A stretch of 64,000 nt of DNA from G965216905 sp965216905 (GTDB lineage Bacteria > Actinomycetota > Acidimicrobiia > Spongiisociales > ZC4RG35): the NCBI GenBank assembly GCA_965216905.1, contig OZ244213.1, positions 2,728,001 to 2,792,000 on the forward strand. The letters are read 5' to 3'. The notes under the pieces were generated by a model. The model saw nothing but the letters and a program-made list of their open reading frames with translations. It did not search any database and was not told the origin of the DNA. Of this stretch, positions 39,304 to 47,647 are shown one piece after another. Position numbers and translations under genes: made by a program. Positions within the stretch are counted from its first letter, which is position 1. Each line of letters opens with the position of its first letter.

Positions 39304-41028
39304 ATGGCGAACAAGATCCACTCCCAAGACGTCACCGAGGGACATGCAAAGGCGGGTGCACGGGCAATGCTTCGGGCGGTGGGGCTCACCGACGAGGATT
39401 TCGCCAAGGTGCAGGTGGGCATCGTCTCGGCCGGGAACGAGGTGACGCCGTGCAATGTGAGCGGTCCGGAGCTGGCTGCGGCGGCGAAGCAGGGGGTGAT
39501 CACCGCCGGCGGAGTGGGCCTGACCTTTGCGACGATCGCCGTCTCGGACGGCATCTCGATGGGTCACGAAGGGATGCGAGCGTCGCTCGTCTCACGCGAG
39601 GTCATCGCCGACTCCGTCGAGCTGGTCATGCATGGCGAGCGGTTCGACGGGCTGGTGGCGGTGGCCGGGTGCGACAAATCGCTGCCGGGCATGCTGATGG
39701 CCATCGCCCGTACCAACCTCCCGTCGGTCTTCCTGTACGGCGGGTCGAGCCTTCCCGGGCGGCATCGCGGTCGTGACATCTCCATCGTGGACGTCTTCGA
39801 AGCCATCGGGGCGGTGAACGAGGGCCGCATCGATGAAGCCGAGCTTGGCGAGATCGAGCGGGCGGCGTGCCCGGGCGCCGGATCCTGTGCCGGCATGTTC
39901 ACGGCCAACACGATGGCCGCGGTCGGGGAAGCGATCGGGATGTCGCTGCCGGGTTCGGCCACGGTGCCGGCCATCGATCCCAGATTGTCGGGTCACGCCG
40001 AGGCCTCCGGGACCGCCGTCATGGCGCTGCTCGAATCCAACACCCGTCCGCGTCAGATCATGACCCGGCCGGCCTTCGAGAATGCCATCACGACCGTGAT
40101 GGCATTGGGGGGGTCGACCAACGCGGTGCTGCACCTGCTCGCCATCGCCAACGAGGCGAACGTCGATCTCGACCTGAACGATTTCGACCGGATCAGTCGA
40201 CGGACTCCCCACCTGGGTGATCTCAAGCCGTTCGGCCGGTTCCACATGGTCGACCTCGATCGGATCGGGGGCGTGCCGGTCGTCCTGCGGGCACTGCTCG
40301 ACGAGGACCTCCTGCACGGTGACGTCCCCACCGTCACGGGCCGCACGATGGCCGAGAATCTGGCAACGGTCTCGTTCCCCGCCGACCAGGAAGTGGTGCG
40401 CGCCACGCGTGATCCGATCGCTGCCGAGGGGGGAATCGCGGTGCTCACCGGATCGCTGGCTCCGGCCGGCGCCGTCGTCAAGGTGGCCGGCATCGAACTC
40501 GACGTCTTCGAAGGACCGGCGCGGGTCTTCGACGGCGAACAGGCTGCGCTCGAGGCGCTGTTCCACCATCGGATCGAATCCGGCGACGTCGTCGTGATCC
40601 GAACGGAGGGCCCCCAGGGCGGTCCCGGCATGCGTGAGATGCTGCAGATCACCGCTGCCATGAAGGGCGCGGGTCTCGGGAAGTCGGTGCTGTTGGTCAC
40701 CGACGGCCGGTTCTCCGGGGGGACGACCGGGTTGTGCATCGGCCACGTTGCGCCGGAGTCCGAGGACGGTGGACCGATTGGCGTGGTCGAGGACGGTGAT
40801 CGAGTCCGCGTCGACGTGGCCGCCCGCCGTCTCGATCTGCTGGTCGATCCGGAAGAAGTGTCGCGCCGGTCGAAAGACCGCAAGCCGTTCCCGCCTCGGT
40901 ACGTCTCGGGGGCGCTCGCCAAGTATGCGATGTTGGTCGGTTCGGCCGAGTACGGGGCGGTCACCAACCGTCCCGACCCCGAGCGGATCACCGCCAAGGG
41001 TGCCGCCGACGGGACGCCGCTGGGATGA
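39304..41028 (+). CDS. ilvD: Dihydroxy-acid dehydratase
   Basis: The 574-residue Fe-S enzyme forms the 2-keto acids of valine and isoleucine. Cluster cysteines appear in TPCNVS, VAGCDKSLPGM and GAGSCAGMFTANTM; further landmarks are GGSTNAVLHLLAIA, RTEGPQGGPGMREML and VTDGRFSGGTTGLCIGHVAPE. It is separate from the ilvBNC-leu operon by 5 kb. The next small gene overlaps its stop by four bases. Confidence 0.97.
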   Translation: MANKIHSQDVTEGHAKAGARAMLRAVGLTDEDFAKVQVGIVSAGNEVTPCNVSGPELAAAAKQGVITAGGVGLTFATIAVSDGISMGHEGMRASLVSREVIADSVELVMHGERFDGLVAVAGCDKSLPGMLMAIARTNLPSVFLYGGSSLPGRHRGRDISIVDVFEAIGAVNEGRIDEAELGEIERAACPGAGSCAGMFTANTMAAVGEAIGMSLPGSATVPAIDPRLSGHAEASGTAVMALLESNTRPRQIMTRPAFENAITTVMALGGSTNAVLHLLAIANEANVDLDLNDFDRISRRTPHLGDLKPFGRFHMVDLDRIGGVPVVLRALLDEDLLHGDVPTVTGRTMAENLATVSFPADQEVVRATRDPIAAEGGIAVLTGSLAPAGAVVKVAGIELDVFEGPARVFDGEQAALEALFHHRIESGDVVVIRTEGPQGGPGMREMLQITAAMKGAGLGKSVLLVTDGRFSGGTTGLCIGHVAPESEDGGPIGVVEDGDRVRVDVAARRLDLLVDPEEVSRRSKDRKPFPPRYVSGALAKYAMLVGSAEYGAVTNRPDPERITAKGAADGTPLG

Positions 41029-41360
41029 GAACCGTCTACGCGGTGGCGCTGGCGGCCGGAGCGGCGGCATTGCTGGGATGGATCCTGGTCCACGGCATGG
41101 CCGCGAACACGAATCGTCCCGGTCGCGACCCGGAGCGGCGATTCGGTCTGGCGGGGCGCAGGGTGGTCGCCGGCGTCTTTGGATTCGGCATGGCGGGCAT
41201 GTCGGGGGAGTTTGCGGCGAGGGAGATCAGCCCTCCGGCGGTCTTCGGCCTGGCCGTCGCCGGCGCGCTCGCGGCCGCCTGGTGGTCCGGCCAGATCGCC
41301 GAACCCGTCGCCGAACCCGTCGATGGCTCGGTCGAGGACCTCGATGGGGCGCCCGAGTGA
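41025..41360 (+). CDS. Small membrane protein downstream of ilvD
   Basis: The 111-residue protein has an N-terminal TM segment (VYAVALAAGAAALLGWILV), a weak middle hydrophobic stretch (VVAGVFGFGMAGMSG) and a clear second segment (PPAVFGLAVAGALAAAWWSG), ending in an acidic tail. No family recognised. Its ATG overlaps the ilvD stop (ATGA), so it is co-translated with ilvD. Confidence 0.7.
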   Translation: MRTVYAVALAAGAAALLGWILVHGMAANTNRPGRDPERRFGLAGRRVVAGVFGFGMAGMSGEFAAREISPPAVFGLAVAGALAAAWWSGQIAEPVAEPVDGSVEDLDGAPE

Positions 41361-41401
41361 CCTGCAACCGCCATCGTTCCGCCCGATGACGAGCCCGGTC
41401 G

Positions 41402-42172
41402 ATGCTGCTCGTTTCTGACGTCCACGGTGCCTTCGACGCCCTCGGCGCAGTCGCCGCATCCGGCGAGACGTTGCTGGTCCTCGGTGACCTGCTCAACATC
41501 GCCGACTACCGCACGGGGGAGGGCATCACCGCCGATGTACTCGGGATCGATTTTGCTCGGGCGGCCGCCGTGGCACGAGCGGCCGGTGACTACGCCACGA
41601 TGCGTCGGCTGTGGATGGAGCGGGTCGGCGACGACCTCGCCGCATTTCGGGACGCCTTCGACCGGCAGGTCGAAGCGCAGTACTCGGCTGCCGGAGCCGC
41701 TTTGGCCGAGGCGACCAACGCCTACGTCACGTATGGAAACGTGGACCGGCCGGACCGGCTCCGTGCTCACCTCCCCGAGAACGCCAGGTTCGTCGACGGT
41801 GAAGTGGTGGAGGTCGAGGGAGTCCGGATCGGCATCGTCGGGGGCGGAATCGCCACGCCGCTCGGAGCGGCCGGCGAAGTGTCAGACGAAGACATGTCGG
41901 CCAAGCTCGACGCGTTGGGGCCGGTGGACGTGCTGTGCTCCCATCTCCCGCCGGCGATCCCGTCACTGCGCCGGGACGTGGTGACCGGGAACCTCGAGCG
42001 AGCTTCGGATCCGATCCTCGCCTACGTGCGTCGCCACCAGCCGTCACACCACTTCTTCGGCGACGTCCATCAGCCGCAGGCACGGCGGTGGACGCTCGGT
42101 CGGACGACGTGTGTCAACGTCGGCTACTTCCGAGCCACACGCCGGGCGGTTCGGTTCGAGGGGGGCGGTTGA
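41402..42172 (+). CDS. Calcineurin-like metallophosphoesterase
   Basis: The 256-residue protein has the ordered metal-binding motifs of this superfamily: SDVHG (N-terminus), GDLLN, YGNVDRPD, SHLPP and FGDVHQP. An insertion of about 60 residues (DYRTGEGITADVLGIDFARAAAVARAAGDYATMRRLWMERVGDDL) separates the second and third motifs and looks helical. The substrate (nucleotide, phosphoprotein or lipid precursor) cannot be told. It follows the small membrane gene on the same strand after 41 bases. Confidence 0.88.
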   Translation: MLLVSDVHGAFDALGAVAASGETLLVLGDLLNIADYRTGEGITADVLGIDFARAAAVARAAGDYATMRRLWMERVGDDLAAFRDAFDRQVEAQYSAAGAALAEATNAYVTYGNVDRPDRLRAHLPENARFVDGEVVEVEGVRIGIVGGGIATPLGAAGEVSDEDMSAKLDALGPVDVLCSHLPPAIPSLRRDVVTGNLERASDPILAYVRRHQPSHHFFGDVHQPQARRWTLGRTTCVNVGYFRATRRAVRFEGGG

Positions 42173-42177
42173 GAGCA

Positions 42178-42205
42178 TTGAACTATTGCGAATTCCTGCT
42201 AGCAT
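42178..42205 (+). promoter_or_regulatory. Promoter of the SRPBCC-ArsA-ROK operon
   Basis: TTGAAC (42178-42183), a 16-bp spacer and TAGCAT (42200-42205) give a near-consensus promoter inside an unusually AT-rich 80-base gap. The predicted 5' leader is about 40 nt. Confidence 0.6.
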
Positions 42206-42252
42206 GTGCAAGCACCAAACATTCGCGACCTGTTGGAAACCTGTGAGTTGTC

Positions 42253-42699
42253 ATGGCTGAGAGCACCGTTCAATCAATCGAGATCGATGCCGCACCGTCG
42301 GAAGTGTTCGACGTTGCGTCCGACATCGCCTCCTACCCCGACTGGGCGACGGGAATCAGGGCGATCGAGATCCTCGACACCGACGCCGACGGTCGGGTCA
42401 TCCGGGCTCACTTCACCATCGACGGCATGGTCAAGGAGATCTCGTACACCTTGGTGTACGAGTACGACGAACCGGCCGGGATCAGCTGGACGGCCGAGCC
42501 CGGCGAGGACCTGGAGCTGATGGAAGGGTCCTATTCGTTCAACGAGCTGGAGGTCGGCAAGACCGAGGTCATCTACGCCCTCCGGGCCGAGCCGGCCTTC
42601 ACGATCCCCGGCTTTCTCAAGCGTCAAGTCGAGAAGCAGATCGTCGGCACCGCCCTGCGGGGACTGCGTCGTCGAGTCGAGGAACGCGCCGAGGTCTGA
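42253..42699 (+). CDS. SRPBCC-superfamily (polyketide cyclase/START-like) protein
   Basis: The 148-residue protein shows the helix-grip fold pattern: starting strand TVQSIEIDAAPSEVFDVASDIASYPDWATGIRAIEIL, central strands and a long C-terminal helix (PGFLKRQVEKQIVGTALRGLRRRVEERAEV). Such domains bind hydrophobic ligands; no catalytic residue is evident. The gene heads an operon with an ArsA-type ATPase, an association seen in other actinobacteria. A carrier role for a lipid or polyketide-like ligand is speculation. Confidence 0.85.
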   Translation: MAESTVQSIEIDAAPSEVFDVASDIASYPDWATGIRAIEILDTDADGRVIRAHFTIDGMVKEISYTLVYEYDEPAGISWTAEPGEDLELMEGSYSFNELEVGKTEVIYALRAEPAFTIPGFLKRQVEKQIVGTALRGLRRRVEERAEV

Positions 42700-42774
42700 G
42701 CCCGGTCGCCATCACCATTCGTCCGGAGGGGTGTCGAATGCCGTTCGCTTCGGGGACCTGCGAGAGTTCATGAC

Positions 42775-43998
42775 ATGAGGATCGTGCTGGTCACCGGGAA
42801 GGGCGGCGTGGGCAAGACCACGATCGCAGCAGCCACGGCTCTCGGAGCGGCCCGACGAGGGCACCGGACGCTGGTCTCGTCGACCGACCCGGCCCACTCA
42901 CTGGCCGACGCCCTCGACGTCACGCTGGGGGATCTCCCCACCGGGGTGGCGAAGCGCTTGTGGGCGCAACAGATCGACACGCAGGCTCGCCTCGAGCGTC
43001 ACTGGGGAGCGATCGGCGACCAGCTCATGAATGTCCTCGACTGGGGCGGTGCCGGTGGTCTCGAAGCCGAGGAGTTCTTGGTCTTTCCGGGCATGGACGA
43101 ACTGTTTGCTCTCCTCGATGTCAACGAGCACGCCCGCTCGGGGGCCTATGACGTGCTCGTGGTGGACTGCGCGCCGACGGCCGAGACCCTGCGGCTCCTC
43201 AGTCTGCCCGAGGTGCTGTCCTGGTACTTCGACCGCATCCTTCCCGCCGAGCGACGCATCATGCGGGCGGCACGGCCGATCCTGAACCGTGTCACCGATC
43301 TCCCGATGCCCGACGACGCAGTCTTCGCGGCTGCCCAAGACGTGTTCACCGGGGTGGAGCAGGTCAAGGCGCTGCTGTCCGATCCCCGGGTGACATCGGC
43401 TCGGCTCGTCGTGAATCCCGAGAAGATGGTGATCGACGAGGCCCGCCGGACGTATACATACCTGGGGCTGTTCGGGTATGGCGTCGACGGGGTGGTGGTC
43501 AACCGGGTGCTTCCCGACGACATCGAGGACCCGTATTTCGCTCGGTGGCAGGACATCCAGCGGCGTCATCTCGCGGTGGTCGACGACGCCTTCCGAGAGG
43601 TCCCCCGGCTTCGACTGCGTCTCTTCGACGACGAGATGGTGGGGGTGGACCGGCTGACCGTGTTGGCCGACGAGCTGTATGCCGACCGCGATCCGGTCGA
43701 GGACTTCCAGGCGACCAACCCGTTCCGCGTCTCGGAGGAGGGAGAAGATGTCGTCATGGAGATGGACGTTCCCTTCGTCGAGAAGTCCGAGCTCGATGTG
43801 TTTCGCCACGGCGGCGAGCTGTATCTCGAGGTGGGCCCCTATCGCCGGTCCTTCGTTCTTCCGGACTCTCTCCGGCGCCGCGAAGTCACGCGGGCCAAAC
43901 TCGAGAACGGCGTGCTGTCGGTGACGTTTGGTCCGGCGCAGGGTGTCCTCAGAACCGGGTCGAGCGATCGCCGAGCCACCCAGGGAGGAGGTCGATGA
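42775..43998 (+). CDS. ArsA/Get3-family ATPase with C-terminal HSP20-like domain
   Basis: The 407-residue protein has the deviant Walker A loop GKGGVGKTT (8-16), switch I STDPAHSLADAL, switch II DCAPTAETLRLLSLPE, and a single ATPase domain, so it must dimerise. The last about 85 residues (EDVVMEMDVPFVEKSELDVFRHGGELYLEVGPYRRSFVLPDSL) match the ArsA_HSP20-like domain. No arsenite permease or arsR is near, so arsenic resistance is unlikely; a Get3-like membrane-protein or client-targeting role fits better, by inference. The stop overlaps the next gene (ATGA). Confidence 0.93.
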   Translation: MRIVLVTGKGGVGKTTIAAATALGAARRGHRTLVSSTDPAHSLADALDVTLGDLPTGVAKRLWAQQIDTQARLERHWGAIGDQLMNVLDWGGAGGLEAEEFLVFPGMDELFALLDVNEHARSGAYDVLVVDCAPTAETLRLLSLPEVLSWYFDRILPAERRIMRAARPILNRVTDLPMPDDAVFAAAQDVFTGVEQVKALLSDPRVTSARLVVNPEKMVIDEARRTYTYLGLFGYGVDGVVVNRVLPDDIEDPYFARWQDIQRRHLAVVDDAFREVPRLRLRLFDDEMVGVDRLTVLADELYADRDPVEDFQATNPFRVSEEGEDVVMEMDVPFVEKSELDVFRHGGELYLEVGPYRRSFVLPDSLRRREVTRAKLENGVLSVTFGPAQGVLRTGSSDRRATQGGGR

Positions 43999-44186
43999 CG
44001 GACTCCAACGAACCGGATCCGGTCGGAGCCATCGGTCGAGCGGCCACCCGAGCTGCGTACCACCTCCTGCGTGCGGGCGTTGAGACGCTCAAGGCCGTCC
44101 AGGCCGTCGTCGACGAACTGGGACGGATGAATGACCCCGCCCCGCCGCCCGAACGCCGCGGTCGGGTGCGGATCGACCTGGAATGA
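43995..44186 (+). CDS. Small helical protein between arsA-like and ROK genes
   Basis: The 63-residue protein has an amphipathic alanine-rich helix (VGAIGRAATRAAYHLLRAGVETLKAVQAVVDELGRM) and a basic tail with RRGRVRIDLE at the C-terminus. Four-base overlaps on both sides (ATGA) make it part of a strictly coupled operon. No family assigned; the RVxI-type tail is often seen in proteins that pair with a partner, which is only a suggestion. Confidence 0.75.
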   Translation: MTDSNEPDPVGAIGRAATRAAYHLLRAGVETLKAVQAVVDELGRMNDPAPPPERRGRVRIDLE

Positions 44187-45163
44187 CGGGGACCACCCTC
44201 GGTCTCGACGTCGGTGGGACCTTTGCCAAGTCGGTGTTGCTCGACTCCGCCAACGAGGTGGCGGAGCGGCGGATGGACCGAGTGCCTGACCGCGATGTCC
44301 TCGCGTTCGTGGGTGACCTCGTCGCCGAACGCGCCGCCGAGACGAGGTTCGAGGCGTTGGGGGTGGGCGTCGCCGGCCTGGTCCGCTGGCCGGAGGGCGA
44401 GTTCGTCTGGGGTCCGCACGTGGCAGGGCGATCGGTCCCGTACCGCCGGGTGTTGTCGGAGCGGTTCCGGGTGCCGGTCGTCGTCGACAACGACGCCAAT
44501 CTGGCAGCGCTCGCCGAAGCGAGGCTCGGGGCGGGCCGCGGCTATCGCCATGTCGTGATGCTCACGTTCGGCACCGGCATCGGCGCCGGGCTGGTACTGA
44601 ACGGCTCGCTGTATCGAGGGGCGTCGTTCGCCGGCGAGGTCGGACACCTGGAGGTCGAGTCGGACGGCGACGTCTGTGCGTGCGGACGGTCGGGCTGCTG
44701 GGAGACCAGAGTGTCGGGCACCCGGCTCGATGTGCTGGCCGGCGAACTGGCCGGCGCTGCGCCCGATGGGGCGCTCGCAGGGATGGCCGGCTCCGATCGG
44801 CCCTCCGGACGCCATCTGACCCAGGCCGCCGATTCGGGCGATCCGGCCGCTCGGCGCGTGCTGGCAGAGGCGGGTTCGTGGCTCGGTCGCGGGGTGGCCA
44901 TGCTCGCCACCGTTCTCGACCCGGAGTGCGTCGTGGTGGGTGGGGCAGCTGCCGACGCCGGCGAGTGGCTGTTGACGCCGGCACGGGCCAGCCTGGCTGC
45001 ATCGTTGGCGGGCAACGAGCATCGGGGTGAGCTTCCATTGATAGCCGCGGAACTGGGAAGATGGGCCGGAGCGATCGGCGCAGCATTGCTGGCCCGTGAC
45101 GGATCGACCGGCGACAGGGCAGACGACGAAGTGCGGTACCGGACGGTGCCGGCCGGAGAGTGA
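44183..45163 (+). CDS. ROK-family sugar kinase (glucokinase-like)
   Basis: The 326-residue kinase has the ATP-phosphate loop LGLDVGGTFAKSVLLD, the catalytic Asp segment VVVDNDANLAALAEARLGAGRG, FGTGIGAGLVLNG and the ROK zinc motif CACGRSGCWE after GEVGHLEVE. Glucose is the usual substrate for such single-domain ROK proteins without an N-terminal helix-turn-helix. Its operon context with ArsA-like and SRPBCC proteins recurs in actinobacteria. Start overlaps the previous stop by four bases. Confidence 0.92.
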   Translation: MTGTTLGLDVGGTFAKSVLLDSANEVAERRMDRVPDRDVLAFVGDLVAERAAETRFEALGVGVAGLVRWPEGEFVWGPHVAGRSVPYRRVLSERFRVPVVVDNDANLAALAEARLGAGRGYRHVVMLTFGTGIGAGLVLNGSLYRGASFAGEVGHLEVESDGDVCACGRSGCWETRVSGTRLDVLAGELAGAAPDGALAGMAGSDRPSGRHLTQAADSGDPAARRVLAEAGSWLGRGVAMLATVLDPECVVVGGAAADAGEWLLTPARASLAASLAGNEHRGELPLIAAELGRWAGAIGAALLARDGSTGDRADDEVRYRTVPAGE

Positions 45164-45164
45164 C

Positions 45165-45587
45165 ATGAGTGAGGCACGAAGACCAGATGATGTGATCACC
45201 CCCGGGGGAGGTTCCCCGGTGCTGCGCAGAATGGGCCGGGAAGCGATCGTGGCCGTTCCCAACCTCCTTCGGCTGGTGCGGGCACTGCTCAAGGATCCCC
45301 GTGTCCCGCGACGCTCCAAACTGGCGCTCGGCGCAGCCATCGCGTATGTGGTCTCACCGGTCGACCTCATCCCCGAGTTCATCCCGGTGGCCGGCGTCGC
45401 CGATGATCTGCTGGTGTTGTGCTTCGCCGTCAACCATCTGGTGGCGGTGGCCGGCGAGGACGTTGTCATGGAGCACTGGCAGGGCACCCGCGACGTTCTC
45501 GACCTCGTTCGCTCGGTCCTGGACGTGGCCTCCGATCTGGTTCCTCCCAAGCTTCGGAAGCTGATTCGCGGGCTGTCGGGGGCGTGA
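45165..45587 (+). CDS. DUF1232-domain membrane protein
   Basis: The 140-residue protein contains the DUF1232 core KLALGAAIAYVVSPVDLIPEFIPVAGVADDLLVLCFAVNHLV, i.e. a conserved D-L-I-P-(D/E) turn between two hydrophobic helices. Flanking helices are basic. Function unknown. It starts one base after the ROK stop (TGAC-ATG) and its end overlaps the next gene, so it belongs to the operon. Confidence 0.88.
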   Translation: MSEARRPDDVITPGGGSPVLRRMGREAIVAVPNLLRLVRALLKDPRVPRRSKLALGAAIAYVVSPVDLIPEFIPVAGVADDLLVLCFAVNHLVAVAGEDVVMEHWQGTRDVLDLVRSVLDVASDLVPPKLRKLIRGLSGA

Positions 45588-46387
45588 GCCCCAAGGTCTC
45601 GCTCACCGCTCCACAGTTCTCCGACTCGTTCGGGCCGGTGATCGAGATGTGCCGGCTGGTCGGCGACTCCGTACTCGACGGGATCTTCTTCTTCGACCAT
45701 CTCACACCGCTCGGCGATCCGAGCCGTCCGGTCCTGGAGCTGGCGGCCTGTCTGGGGGCGGCCGCAGCGACGACCGACCGTGCCACCATCGGCTCGCTGG
45801 TGATGCGTGCCACCCTGCGCGACCCCGCCATCTCCTTGGCTATCACCACCACCGCCGACCTCGTTGCCCCGGGGCGGCTCGTGGTTGGGCTCGGAGCAGG
45901 CGACAGGATGACACGCGAGGAGACGGAACGGATGGGCTTGGCGTTTGAGTCGCTGGATGCCCGGCTCCACACGCTGGACCACACGGCAGCCTCCATCCAG
46001 AGGCGCGGACAGTCGGTGTGGATCGGTGGTCTGCATCCCTCGGTGCGGGCGCTGGCCGGCCGGTATGGCGGGTGGAATGCCTGGGACATCGATGTCGACC
46101 GGTTCACCGATCTGGCCGAGTCGATCCGGCGGTCGGGCGCCACCATCACCTGGGGCGGTCCCATCCTTCTCGCCCACGACGAGGCCGATCTGGTGCGACT
46201 CGTGGAGTCCCGGGACCGCCGTCCGGCCATTGCCGGGACCGCCCCGGACGTGGCCTCGGCGCTGCGCCGCTACGTCGACGCGGGTGCCGATCACCTCGTC
46301 GTGTCGGTCATCCCGAATCGGCCGGACCGATGGGAGCTGTTCGCCACCGAGGTCGCCCCGGTGCTTGGGGCGACGGTGGGCGACTGA
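45584..46387 (+). CDS. Luciferase-like (LLM class) oxidoreductase, short form
   Basis: The 267-residue protein has the family fold pattern: SVLDGIFFFDHLTPLGDPSRPVLELAACLGAAAATTDRATIGSLVMRATLRDPA, then TTADLVAPGRLVVGLGAGD, and SVWIGGLHPSVRALAGRYGGWNAW. It is shorter than typical (300-350) and lacks part of the insertion regions. F420 or FMN may be the cofactor; actinobacterial members usually use F420. GTG start at 45584 overlaps the preceding stop (GTGA). Confidence 0.85.
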   Translation: MSPKVSLTAPQFSDSFGPVIEMCRLVGDSVLDGIFFFDHLTPLGDPSRPVLELAACLGAAAATTDRATIGSLVMRATLRDPAISLAITTTADLVAPGRLVVGLGAGDRMTREETERMGLAFESLDARLHTLDHTAASIQRRGQSVWIGGLHPSVRALAGRYGGWNAWDIDVDRFTDLAESIRRSGATITWGGPILLAHDEADLVRLVESRDRRPAIAGTAPDVASALRRYVDAGADHLVVSVIPNRPDRWELFATEVAPVLGATVGD

Positions 46388-46431
46388 AGCTCGAGCCCGC
46401 TGGTCGGTCTGATGGGCTGTGGGTCGAACGA

Positions 46432-47466
46432 TCAGGACCCCCCGGCGGTGCGGGTCACCGAGAAGAGCTCGACGGGCGCTTCGATGCCGCGTAACTCGAT
46501 CCGACCAAGGCTCTCCGTGGCTACGCCCGGAGGCAGCTCGAGGGCCGAGATGACGTCGGCCGATGCGAGGAACTCCCGCTGATAGGTCTTGCAGGCTGCG
46601 GCGATCCGGGCGGCCGCGTTCAGCGTGTCGCCGAGAAAGGCGATCTCGTGTTTGACGGTCCCCACCTCGCCGGCCACCACGGATCCGAGGTGCAGACCGG
46701 CCCAGTAGTCGGGGACGACGCCGAACTCGGATTCATACTCCGGGTGGGCCGCTTGCAGGGTGTCCGCGAATGCGAACACCGTCCTGACACAGGCCGCATC
46801 GCGGAGACCTTCCGTGGCGGTCCAAGTCAGGATCACCTCGTCGCCGACGTATCGGTGCACTTCGCCGCCGTGGCGGATCGCGCCGACCGTGACGTCGCTG
46901 ATGAAGCGTTTCACGAATCGGTGATATGTCAGGTTGCCGAGCCGCTCGGCGATCTGGGTGGAACCCCTCAGGTCGATGAGGAGGAAGACTCGGACTTCCT
47001 CTCGCGGCCGGTGGTATCGACCGAGGATCAGACGAAGAAGGACCCGCTGGCCCAGAAGCCGGTTCACCTGGCCCACGAAGTTGAAGAGCAACGCCGCCAC
47101 GAAGCTGGCGCCCACCGTCTGGATGAAGGTTCGATCCGCCACGTCGGAGAACGGAAGCCGGGCGATTGTCAGCAGCGGTAGCCCGATCCCGAAGACGATG
47201 ATCGCCAACCACACGAGGCTCCGTGTGACGATCACAACGAGGAAGGGAGCTTCTCGCCAACGGCGGGGAATGAGCCCCATCGCCCAGCCGGCGTCGAAGG
47301 ACACGAAGCCGGCGGTTACGAGGAACCCGGTCACCGCCCCGGCGACCATCGACCGGCCCGAGGGTCCGGCGATGAACCAACTCAGTACGACACCGATCAG
47401 TGCTCCGAGGGGGGCCGTGACGGCGACAACACCCCGGAGGGTGCGCCATTGCTCTGACTGCGCCAT
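46432..47466 (-). CDS. Membrane-bound class III adenylate/guanylate cyclase
   Basis: The 344-residue protein has an N-terminal membrane region with four hydrophobic segments (about 12-34, 41-60, 74-98, 114-132) and a C-terminal cyclase homology domain. Metal-binding D165 (LLIDLRGST) and D209 (HRYVGDEVIL), and the D280/N283/R287 set (FLGDTLNAAARI) are present, so it should be active; D280 favours ATP. The usual substrate-binding Lys four residues before the second metal Asp is Arg205. It is convergent with the LLM operon and monocistronic. Confidence 0.92.
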   Translation of the reverse strand: MAQSEQWRTLRGVVAVTAPLGALIGVVLSWFIAGPSGRSMVAGAVTGFLVTAGFVSFDAGWAMGLIPRRWREAPFLVVIVTRSLVWLAIIVFGIGLPLLTIARLPFSDVADRTFIQTVGASFVAALLFNFVGQVNRLLGQRVLLRLILGRYHRPREEVRVFLLIDLRGSTQIAERLGNLTYHRFVKRFISDVTVGAIRHGGEVHRYVGDEVILTWTATEGLRDAACVRTVFAFADTLQAAHPEYESEFGVVPDYWAGLHLGSVVAGEVGTVKHEIAFLGDTLNAAARIAAACKTYQREFLASADVISALELPPGVATESLGRIELRGIEAPVELFSVTRTAGGS

Positions 47467-47550
47467 CGAACACCGAACCTCGTGTCGGGGCCTCCAAGCG
47501 TAGAAGTAGGCGAACCGCCGGGTTGGCGGCGGCGTTCAGACACCGCCTCC

Positions 47551-47592
47551 CGGTGATTGGGATCCGGTGATCGGGATCCGGTGATCCGGGCT
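47551..47592 (+). repeat. Three tandem 14-bp repeats CGGTGATTGGGATC upstream of alaC-like gene
   Basis: Units at 47551-47564, 47565-47578 and a diverged third from 47579. They lie between the divergent cyclase and aminotransferase genes. The rest of the 181-base gap has TACCCT (47636-47641), 6 nt before the aminotransferase ATG. Confidence 0.8.
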
Positions 47593-47647
47593 CCGTGAAC
47601 GCCGCCGGCGATCAGGTTTTCTCGTGCTCGTTCGTTACCCTCGGACG

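Noticed and set aside
42775..43998. Arsenical resistance operon
   Set aside because: Only an ArsA-type ATPase is present; no arsB/acr3, arsR, arsC or arsD near it, and it has the HSP20-like C-terminal domain of the non-arsenic branch.
43949..46294. 781-codon minus-strand open frame across the ROK operon
   Set aside because: Antisense to four clearly coding genes; composition (Arg, Gly, His, Pro-rich) and lack of motifs mark it as a shadow.
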